The position numbers and the translations under genes were made by a program. The notes beneath the pieces were generated by a model that searched no databases, was not told the DNA's origin, and saw only the letters and a program-made list of their open reading frames with translations. A DNA stretch of 9,544 nucleotides from Candidatus Iainarchaeum sp. (GTDB lineage Archaea; Iainarchaeota; Iainarchaeia; Iainarchaeales; GCA-2688035), in the NCBI GenBank assembly GCA_017610245.1, contig JAFCCK010000026.1, forward strand, positions 1 to 9,544, written 5' to 3'. Positions 5,281-9,544 of the stretch are shown here, in pieces. Within the stretch, counting starts at the first letter, position 1, and each line of letters begins with the position of its first letter.

Positions 5281-5801
5281 ACACGTTTGATCCTCCTTTC
5301 CTGAAAGCGGCTTCCAATTTGTACGTAAATCTCTGGCTGCTGAGCGAGCTTTCCTACAACCGCCTGTAGCTCCTCGTGATTCAAATCGAATTCTTTGGCT
5401 ATACTGCTCACTCTTTTGGTTGTGCCGATTGATTGCGATAGAATATACTTGTAAGTTTCGGAAAATGCCCACATGACTTTATTTACACCGGTGAATTTTC
5501 CCTCAGTCAGGTAGCTTTCCCTACAGGCTCCACCTTTAACAAAAACAAAACTGTGTTTTTCGGCGGTTTCTCGCATTAATCGTAGAGTATAAGGCACAGA
5601 CTTAATTCGCAAAATAGCTCTACAGTCAGAAACACCTACTTTCTCTTGAGATTCAACCATTTCTTTTATTTTATCCAATTGCAGTTTCTTGACTAAAGGT
5701 TTCAAACCAAACTCTTGAAGCAGTTCTTCTTTGAGCTTTTGCTTAATTGTTTCTAACTCTTTATCTCTTTCTGTAAAGACAGAAAGAGATTTCTCTCTCA
5801 T
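5274..5801 (-). CDS. hypothetical protein with likely helix-turn-helix segments
   Basis: A 175-residue protein, unrecognised as a family. An N-terminal coiled coil (residues ~10-55, Lys/Glu/Leu-rich) is followed by SDCRAILRIKSVPYTLRLMRETAE (58-81, stated in two parts: SDCRAILRIKS and VPYTLRLMRETAE), which fits a winged-helix recognition region with a strand after it (FVFVKGG). A second candidate, TTKRVSSIAKEFDLNHEEL (127-145), reads as helix-turn-helix. The C-terminus is basic (RFQERRIKRVR). A DNA-binding replication or regulatory protein is plausible. The ATG at 5801 has GGGGGGAG 4 bases upstream and overlaps the preceding stop (ATGA). Unusually, codons 4-13 contain a perfect 12-bp inverted repeat, and the ribosome site borders another inverted repeat, which hints at control of its own translation. 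Confidence 0.65.
   Translation of the reverse strand: MREKSLSVFTERDKELETIKQKLKEELLQEFGLKPLVKKLQLDKIKEMVESQEKVGVSDCRAILRIKSVPYTLRLMRETAEKHSFVFVKGGACRESYLTEGKFTGVNKVMWAFSETYKYILSQSIGTTKRVSSIAKEFDLNHEELQAVVGKLAQQPEIYVQIGSRFQERRIKRVR
5763..5790 (-). promoter_or_regulatory. perfect 12-bp inverted repeat just inside a start codon
   Basis: ATCTCTTTCTGT (5763-5774) and ACAGAAAGAGAT (5779-5790) are exact reverse complements separated by 4 bases. In mRNA this makes a stable hairpin starting about 11 bases after the A of the ATG at 5801. It may slow initiation or be a protein-binding site in DNA or RNA. Confidence 0.6.
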
Positions 5802-5974
5802 TTTTCTCCCCCCAAACCAAAGTTTCTATTGTGACAGAATGTTTGGTTTCTGAATCCAAACTTTACGTCTGTCAGGCCCTTTTTCTGCGGCAGAATGCGC
5901 TTAATCTCTGTTGCCTGCTCCCTTTCAGCTCTGTCCAGCATTTCTTTCAAGGAAATCGTTTCATCGAATTTCAT
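5798..5974 (-). CDS. small hypothetical protein
   Basis: I chose the ATG at 5974 (58 residues). It overlaps the upstream stop as ATGA and has an AAGGAAGTG site a few bases before it. A longer in-frame start at 6025 would lie inside the upstream gene. The product starts with an acidic helix (SLKEMLDRAEREQATEIKRI, residues 8-27), followed by a Gly/Phe/Asn-rich tail with FCHNRNFGLGG. No family recognised. The 3' third of the gene carries inverted repeats that border the ribosome site of the next gene, so codon choice there may be constrained by RNA structure. Confidence 0.55.
   Translation of the reverse strand: MKFDETISLKEMLDRAEREQATEIKRILPQKKGLTDVKFGFRNQTFCHNRNFGLGGEK
5814..5861 (-). promoter_or_regulatory. 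competing inverted repeats next to the ribosome site of the gene at 5801
   Basis: AAACCAAA (5814-5821) is the exact complement of TTTGGTTT (5842-5849). GTTTGG (5841-5846) is also the exact complement of CCAAAC (5856-5861). The middle segment can pair only one way at a time. On the minus strand the first option ends one stem directly against the G-rich ribosome site (5806-5813). This could be a translational switch, or chance in coding sequence. Confidence 0.35.
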
Positions 5975-6159
5975 GCTTTCACTTCCTTGCACCTGTTGTT
6001 TACGGCCAAAAATGTCTTTCTGCAATTATCGCTCTCTGCTTCACCATAGCCAAGGCTTTCAATGTTGGTGAATCCTTCTTTGAGTGCTAACTGTACAATT
6101 TCTGCAACAGTAAGCGAAAGCCCGTGTTTTGTTCTTGTTTCAATTGCCCAACTTGCCAT
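5971..6159 (-). CDS. small hypothetical protein
   Basis: Sixty-two residues, unrecognised. It has an amphipathic helix (VAEIVQLALKEGF), a strand, and an acidic turn (GYGEAESDNC), then KTFLAVNNRC near the end. Two cysteines (C46, C57) do not form a standard zinc motif. An ideal AGGAGGT site lies 7 bases before the ATG, and it starts 1 base after the previous stop. Its own stop overlaps the following start. Expression as part of the operon is likely; function unknown. Confidence 0.6.
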   Translation of the reverse strand: MASWAIETRTKHGLSLTVAEIVQLALKEGFTNIESLGYGEAESDNCRKTFLAVNNRCKEVKA

Positions 6160-6160
6160 C

Positions 6161-6337
6161 TTAATTACCTCCTAAATTTATTGTTAAAGCAGGCCTGGCT
6201 TTCGCAAGCCTGTCATAAAATTTCGCGCGCTCTTGCTTTGCAGCAGCTCTGCTTGGAAAAGGCCCATGCCAATTCTCGGCTTTCTTATTCTCTCTCCAAT
6301 ACCAGCCATCAGGGCCACGCCAGTAATAACCGTTCAT
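6161..6337 (-). CDS. 58-residue aromatic-rich hypothetical protein
   Basis: Runs from an ATG at 6337 that overlaps the preceding stop (ATGA), with GGTGG just upstream, to a TAA at 6161. The protein starts with a Trp/Tyr-rich beta segment (YYWRGPDGWYWRENKK), then HGPFPSRAAAKQERAKFYDR, which is a turn and a helix, and ends in a short tail. The 'GPF-S--AA' pattern recurs in small phage and accessory proteins that wrap a strand hairpin against a helix, but I cannot assign a role. The perfect fit between neighbours (4-base overlap and 1-base gap) and protein-like composition argue that it is real. Confidence 0.65.
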   Translation of the reverse strand: MNGYYWRGPDGWYWRENKKAENWHGPFPSRAAAKQERAKFYDRLAKARPALTINLGGN

Positions 6338-6513
6338 GCCACCACCTTTGACTTGGGCAAACCTGCCACAACTCCTTTGCTATAGAGATTATTTTTCCTG
6401 CAAAAACTTAGCCAATTCTTAAAGCCCAAATTAGAATCGCAGAGTGGACATTCTCCCCATTCTTCTTTAATTAGATGCCCACAGCCTCCGCAAGTTATCC
6501 ATTTAGCTCTCAT
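6334..6513 (-). CDS. small zinc-ribbon protein, first gene of the minus-strand run
   Basis: I chose the internal ATG at 6513 (59 residues). It has a GGGGG site 7 bases upstream, and the 46 residues that a start at 6651 would add (Arg/Ser/Pro/Gly-rich) look like translation of the GC-rich structured segment. The protein has C8-x2-C11 and C22-x2-C25, a compact zinc ribbon, followed by an aromatic helix (FKNWLSFCRKNN) and a basic tail. Zinc ribbons of this form often bind nucleic acids or other proteins. Its stop overlaps the start of the next gene. The promoter must lie to the right, beyond the structured segment or within it. Confidence 0.65.
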   Translation of the reverse strand: MRAKWITCGGCGHLIKEEWGECPLCDSNLGFKNWLSFCRKNNLYSKGVVAGLPKSKVVA

Positions 6514-6562
6514 GCTCTTGCCCCCATGTCGCCGACCGAAAGGCAAAGGCGAAATTCTCTCT

Positions 6563-6774
6563 GGGCCAGATGCGCTCCCCGGCCAGCGCGGAGGTGGGGA
6601 TAAATGCGAGAAATCCCCTGCCCTGCGACTGCTTGCCTTAACGCCAGGCAATAGTGCCTTTCCTTAGGTCCATAAGCGTGGAAGCAAGAGCAACCCCCAC
6701 CAGAGCCCTTGCCTGAGGTGAAACTGTTAGGCCGAGGGAATAAAATCCGCTGCTTAATAGGGAGCCCCCGGCCC
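6563..6774. ncRNA. GC-rich structured segment, candidate non-coding RNA or long leader
   Basis: About 212 bases, clearly richer in G+C than the flanks. The ends pair: GGGCC (6563-6567) with GGCCC (6770-6774), and GCTCCC (6574-6579) with GGGAGC (6760-6765). Inside are CCCCGGCC (6577-6584) with GGCCGAGGG (6730-6738, one bulged A), which competes with part of the closing helix; GGTGGGG (6593-6599) with CCCCACC (6695-6701); GGGGAT with ATCCCC (a local hairpin that competes with the last); TTGCCT with AGGCAA; and CCTTAGG (6662-6668) with CCTGAGG (6711-6717). The last pairs fully only on the plus strand, through a G-U pair. I do not recognise the class. On the minus strand it would be the leader of the provirus operon. 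Confidence 0.4.
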
Positions 6775-6841
6775 GATGTGATTACTTGGTTGAGTCCTGA
6801 AAAATTAGCGTAAAAAAGCCAAAATAGGCATGGTTTTCTTG

Positions 6842-6852
6842 AATTTTTAAGA
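6842..6852 (-). promoter_or_regulatory. possible TATA box for the minus-strand run
   Basis: On the minus strand the segment reads TCTTAAAAATT, an AT-rich stretch in an otherwise mixed region. It would start RNA about 25 bases downstream, upstream of the structured segment, giving a leader of about 300 bases before the gene at 6513. Weak: other AT-rich stretches nearby could serve. Confidence 0.2.
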
Positions 6853-6854
6853 CT

Positions 6855-6880
6855 GGGGGGTTCGAATCCTCCCCGCCCCA
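6855..6880 (+). other. isolated tRNA 3' end; probable right attachment site of an integrated element
   Basis: GGGGG (6856-6860), the T-loop TTCGAAT (6861-6867) and CCTCC (6868-6872) form a T-arm with one G-U pair. It is followed by the acceptor 3' strand CCGCCCC (6873-6879) and discriminator A (6880); no CCA is encoded. The matching 5' strand GGGGCGG does not occur as a tRNA start nearby, and the upstream bases (AT-rich) cannot form an anticodon stem. A lone T-arm plus acceptor strand, pointing at chromosomal genes and with a provirus-like gene run behind it, is what integration into a tRNA gene leaves at the distal end. The complete tRNA should lie left of the window. Confidence 0.6.
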
Positions 6881-6892
6881 TCTGCATCACGC

Positions 6893-6906
6893 AAAACTTT
6901 TTAAAC
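6893..6906 (+). promoter_or_regulatory. TATA-like promoter element of pyrG
   Basis: The segment aaaactttttaaac lies about 25 bases before 6930, so the RNA would begin only 10-20 bases ahead of the pyrG start. It is placed just outside the tRNA remnant, so integration would have left the pyrG promoter intact. Confidence 0.45.
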
Positions 6907-6950
6907 CCCTTAGCATTTAATCTTTTAGTTGAATTTTTCTGGTGGGTTGG

Positions 6951-8651
6951 GTGAGCGGAAAGGATGTATTAAAAGAGATCATCGCTACTTCTGGCGGAGA
7001 ATTCTATACACCGCTGCCGCATGGCTACAAGCCAGGGAAGACAAAGTATGTCATTATAACAGGCAGTGTAATGTCTGGGATTGGAAAGGGCACTATCTCA
7101 AGCAGCTTGTGTAAGGGCTTGCAGGACAGGGGCTTGAAGGTTGAGCCAATAAAACTGGAAGCCTATCTAAATGTTGACGCCGGAACACTGAATCCCTTTA
7201 GGCACGGCGAAGTATTTGTGCTGGACGACGGCGCTGAAACCGATTTGGATTTGGGAACCTACGAAAGAATGCTGGACAAAAACTTGGAGGAGGACAACTT
7301 TGTAACATCCGGCAGAATTTACCAGACGATAATCGAAAAGGAACGCGCCGGCAAGTATTTGGGAAGGGACGTGCAGTTTATCCCGCATGTTACGGGGGAA
7401 ATAAAGAATGTTATAAGGGAGCTTGCAGTGAAAAGCAAGGCAGACATTGTTGTAATAGAAATTGGCGGTACAGTTGGGGACTATGAAAATATGTTTGCCT
7501 TGGAAGCCCTGAGGGAACTTCATTATGAGGAAGGACATGAGAACGTTTGCTTCATAAACATTACCTATATCCTGCAGCCGAAAAGTCTCGGCGAACAGAA
7601 GAGCAAGGCTGCACAACTCGGCATCAAACGCTTGATTGAAATGGGGATACAGCCAGACATTATTGTGTGCAGGAGCGAATCCCACCTCGAAGAAAAGATA
7701 AGGGAAAAAATAAGCTTGAATACAAATGTTCCATTGAACAGGGTTTTTGGAGTGCATGATGTCAGCAATATCTATTCCCTGCCATTATCACTTAGGGAAA
7801 GCGGTTTTGATGAAATGGTGTTGGAAACCTTGGAATGGAACAAAAAATTCAAAACGAATGGAAACAAGGGCTTGAAGGAGTGGGTCAGGAAAACAAGCGT
7901 CTCAAGCAAGGAAAAGCCGTTGCTCATCGGAATTGCCGGCAAATATACTGGCAGCAGTGATACCTACATCAGCATCTTGAAAGCATTAGAGCATAGCAGC
8001 TTTGCAGTTAATAGGAAAATTGATGTGAAGTGGATTGAAACAACAGAAATAGAAAAGGGAGAACAGAGTGTGGAAAAGGCATTGAAGGGAGTTGATGGAA
8101 TAATCGTTCCAGGAGGCTTTGGTGTAAGGGGGATAGAGGGGAAGATTGCTGTTGCGGCCTATTGCAGAAAAAATAATGTTCCGTATCTTGGATTGTGTCT
8201 TGGGTTCCAGATTGCCCTAATTGAAATAGCCAGAAATGAGCTTGGATTGCGCGATGCTAACAGCACTGAATTTGAGCCCAAAACCAAGCATCCTGTTGTT
8301 GATATTCTACCTGAACAAAAGAAGATTGAAGGTTTAGGCGGGAATATGCGCTTGGGTGGAAAGGACGTTGAAGTGAAGCCTGGCACTATAGCGGCAAAAA
8401 TACATGGCAATGCAAAAAAAATAAGAAGGAGGTTCAGGCACCGCTTTGAATGCAACCCGGAATACATTGAACAATTTGAAAAGGCTGGCGTAGTATTCAG
8501 CGGCAAAGCACCTGGCCAGCCAATAATGCAGATTCTCGAGCTGCCAAAACACCGCTTTTTTATGGCTTCGCAGTTCCATCCTGAATTCACCTCTAGGCCA
8601 TTGAAGCCAAATGAAATGTTTTTGGCGTTTGTGAAAAGCTGTATGCGGTAA
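6951..8651 (+). CDS. pyrG: CTP synthase (glutamine-hydrolysing)
   Basis: Converts UTP to CTP with ATP and glutamine, the last step of pyrimidine nucleotide synthesis in the cytoplasm. I use GTG 6951 (566 residues) because GGTGG lies 5 bases before it; GTG 6942 would add three residues. The synthase domain has the P-loop GSVMSGIGKGT (38-48), D76 in NVDAGT, HGEVFVLDDGAETDLDLG (85-102) and E170-IGGTVGD. The glutamine amidotransferase domain has the oxyanion GGFG (388-391), the nucleophile C416 in LGLCLGFQ, and H543/E545 in FHPE, so both active sites are complete. The MSGIGKG P-loop is closer to eukaryotic-type sequences than to the common bacterial SSLGKG. About 30 residues precede the usual start, an uncommon N-terminal extension. 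Single gene with its own promoter. Confidence 0.97.
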   Translation: MSGKDVLKEIIATSGGEFYTPLPHGYKPGKTKYVIITGSVMSGIGKGTISSSLCKGLQDRGLKVEPIKLEAYLNVDAGTLNPFRHGEVFVLDDGAETDLDLGTYERMLDKNLEEDNFVTSGRIYQTIIEKERAGKYLGRDVQFIPHVTGEIKNVIRELAVKSKADIVVIEIGGTVGDYENMFALEALRELHYEEGHENVCFINITYILQPKSLGEQKSKAAQLGIKRLIEMGIQPDIIVCRSESHLEEKIREKISLNTNVPLNRVFGVHDVSNIYSLPLSLRESGFDEMVLETLEWNKKFKTNGNKGLKEWVRKTSVSSKEKPLLIGIAGKYTGSSDTYISILKALEHSSFAVNRKIDVKWIETTEIEKGEQSVEKALKGVDGIIVPGGFGVRGIEGKIAVAAYCRKNNVPYLGLCLGFQIALIEIARNELGLRDANSTEFEPKTKHPVVDILPEQKKIEGLGGNMRLGGKDVEVKPGTIAAKIHGNAKKIRRRFRHRFECNPEYIEQFEKAGVVFSGKAPGQPIMQILELPKHRFFMASQFHPEFTSRPLKPNEMFLAFVKSCMR

Positions 8652-8656
8652 AAGCC

Positions 8657-8836
8657 CTACTTTATCTTCTCCGCCTTCTCAACAAGCATTATCGGGATGC
8701 CTTCCTCGATACGGTAAGCGAGCCTACATTTGTTGCAGATTAGTTTGTTCTGTGCTTTTTTGTAGTCGAGATCTCCCTTGCATTTTGGGCATGCGAGCAC
8801 ATCTAGCAGGATTTTTGGCAGTTCTTTTTGTGACAT
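8657..8836 (-). CDS. Trm112/UPF0434-like zinc-ribbon protein
   Basis: A 59-residue gene, convergent with pyrG (5 bases between the stops). The protein has LACPKCKGDL (C16, C19), an ICNKC pair (C34, C37), then LAYRIEEGIPIMLVEKA, which is the 'AYPI-DGIPVML-EEA' ending typical of Trm112 and bacterial YcaR. Trm112 stabilises and activates several methyltransferases acting on tRNA, rRNA and release factors; in archaea it partners a set of such enzymes. All four zinc cysteines are present, and the length is normal for the family. A palindromic TATA-like element is centred about 25 bases upstream of the ATG, so the mRNA is probably leaderless. Confidence 0.85.
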   Translation of the reverse strand: MSQKELPKILLDVLACPKCKGDLDYKKAQNKLICNKCRLAYRIEEGIPIMLVEKAEKIK

Positions 8837-8854
8837 GATGGAATTTTAAGCAAG

Positions 8855-8866
8855 TAAAAATTTTTA
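8855..8866. promoter_or_regulatory. palindromic TATA element between divergent genes
   Basis: TAAAAATTTTTA is a perfect 12-base palindrome. Its centre is about 24 bases from the minus-strand ATG at 8836 and about 53 from the plus-strand GTG at 8914. It could therefore direct both transcripts, leaderless to the left and with a ~25-base leader to the right. Confidence 0.45.
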
Positions 8867-8913
8867 AACAAGTTACCCGCTATTAGATACGCTATTATCA
8901 AACATTTTCTTTG

Positions 8914-9544
8914 GTGCTCGAATTGAGGAACATAATAGAAGCGAGAAACATAGTCAAAAGCTTTATGATAAAGGAGAGCAGGGGCAATATAGCTAAGGAC
9001 TTCTTTTTTCCACAGCAGCAGAGTTTTAGGGCCCTGGACAATGTTTCAGTTGCAGTAAAAGAAGGGGAAACGCTCGGTCTGCTGGGCCCGAACGGGGCGG
9101 GTAAAACCACGCTTACAAAATGCCTCTGCGGATTGCTTACCCCTGATGAAGGGCAAATACTCATAGAGGATAGACCTGCTGAGGAATCAGCCAAAAAAAT
9201 AGGGGTTGCCCTTGGCTACCACCTCGTATACCACCGCCTTACAGGCTACGACAACTTGAAGCTTTTCGCTAAGCTGTACAAGGTAGAGAACTATAAGGAG
9301 AGGATAAAAGAGTTGAGTGAGTTCTTTGACCTGGGCAATTGGATTTACAATTTTGTTGAGAACTATAGCCTTGGAATGAAGGCAAAGCTCTCATTGGCTA
9401 GGGCTTTAATTCATAATCCGGACGTTCTTCTTTTGGACGAGCCAACGCTCGGCTTAGACCCCCAAATATCGGGCGTAATAAGGAGGGAAATCAAAAAAAA
9501 AAAAAAAACAATAGTGCTGACAACGCACTATATGGAGGAAGCCC
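8914..9544 (+). CDS. ABC-2 type transporter ATP-binding protein (3' end cut by window edge)
   Basis: 210 codons are visible. This is the nucleotide-binding subunit of an exporter of the drug, polysaccharide or lipid type (ABC-2, NatA/CcmA-like); it would act at the inner face of the membrane with a separate permease, presumably just downstream. Walker A is GPNGAGKTT (58-66), the signature is YSLGMKAKLSLARAL (151-165), Walker B is VLLLDEPTLGLDP (171-183), and the H-loop histidine is in LTTHYMEEA (H205). The usual Q-loop glutamine is not seen; the region reads IGVALGYHLVYHRLTGYDNL (96-115). GTG 8914 is chosen because it gives MLELRNIIEARNIVKSF, a normal first strand; a TTG at 8923 is possible. 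Just before the H-loop, the codons are five AAA in a run of 16 A's, leaving this helix about three residues shorter than usual. Confidence 0.92.
   Translation, partial: MLELRNIIEARNIVKSFMIKESRGNIAKDFFFPQQQSFRALDNVSVAVKEGETLGLLGPNGAGKTTLTKCLCGLLTPDEGQILIEDRPAEESAKKIGVALGYHLVYHRLTGYDNLKLFAKLYKVENYKERIKELSEFFDLGNWIYNFVENYSLGMKAKLSLARALIHNPDVLLLDEPTLGLDPQISGVIRREIKKKKKTIVLTTHYMEEA

Noticed and set aside
5066..5317. Open frame of 83 codons on the minus strand
   Set aside because: It runs through the hairpins and tRNA-like fold, has Arg/Leu-rich composition typical of translated structural RNA, and overlaps the end of a better gene.
6563..6774. RNase P RNA or SRP RNA
   Set aside because: The 3' part (AAAATCCGCTGCTTAATAGG) recalls the RNase P 3' core, and GC-rich pairing ends fit either RNA. 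But the GGAAAGUCC-type 5' core and a P3 hairpin are missing, and there is no SRP helix 8 motif.
6855..6880. Complete, split or permuted tRNA gene
   Set aside because: No GGGGCGG 5' half is found near, before or after, and the bases preceding the T-arm are AT-rich and cannot form an anticodon stem. A leftover from integration is simpler.
6510..6890. Open frame of 126 codons on the minus strand
   Set aside because: It is a translation of the tRNA fragment (GRGGFEPP) and the structured segment; it has no protein-like pattern and ends just inside the zinc-ribbon gene start.
1..9544. CRISPR array, insertion sequence or ribosomal RNA
   Set aside because: No regularly spaced repeats, no transposase or terminal inverted repeats, and no rRNA-like core sequences were seen.

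Overview
The window looks archaeal. A CTP synthase gene sits behind a TATA-like box with a very short leader. Next to it are a Trm112-type zinc-ribbon gene that looks leaderless and an ABC-2 type ATPase. The coding sequence is fairly AT-rich, GTG and TTG starts occur, and Shine-Dalgarno sequences are strong. The exact lineage cannot be fixed from the sequence; a small-genome (DPANN-like) archaeon is a guess.

Positions 1-6513 hold one long, tightly packed operon-like run on the minus strand. It contains about 18 mostly small genes, linked by ATGA/TTGA stop-start overlaps or gaps of a few bases. Read in transcription order from the right, it has a zinc-ribbon protein (6334-6513), small unknown proteins, and a DNA-binding-like protein (5274-5801). 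Then comes a 200-base non-coding, highly structured gap (5070-5273), which ends in a tRNA-like fold. After it are an OB-fold ssDNA-binding-like protein, a 35-residue mini zinc protein, a helical protein and a PD-(D/E)XK nuclease-like protein. Further on are a zinc-ribbon protein, a coiled-coil protein, a SWIM zinc-finger protein, a CoiA-like nuclease-fold protein and several unknowns. The run closes with a GT-A glycosyltransferase and a methyltransferase cut by the window edge. This content suggests an integrated virus or plasmid: DNA processing and recombination proteins first, surface-modifying enzymes last.

Positions 6514-6880 carry no convincing gene. They hold a GC-rich segment (6563-6774) whose ends pair and which folds into several helices; it is a candidate structured RNA of unknown class. 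They also hold an isolated tRNA 3' end (T-arm plus acceptor strand, 6855-6880). That fragment is what an element integrated into a tRNA gene leaves at its distal junction, so I place the right boundary of the mobile element at about 6880.

Positions 6881-9544 are chromosomal in character. They contain pyrG (plus strand), a convergent 59-residue Trm112/UPF0434-like gene, a palindromic TATA-like element that may serve two divergent genes, and the 5' two-thirds of an ABC transporter ATPase gene. The ATPase gene contains an uninterrupted run of 16 A's.
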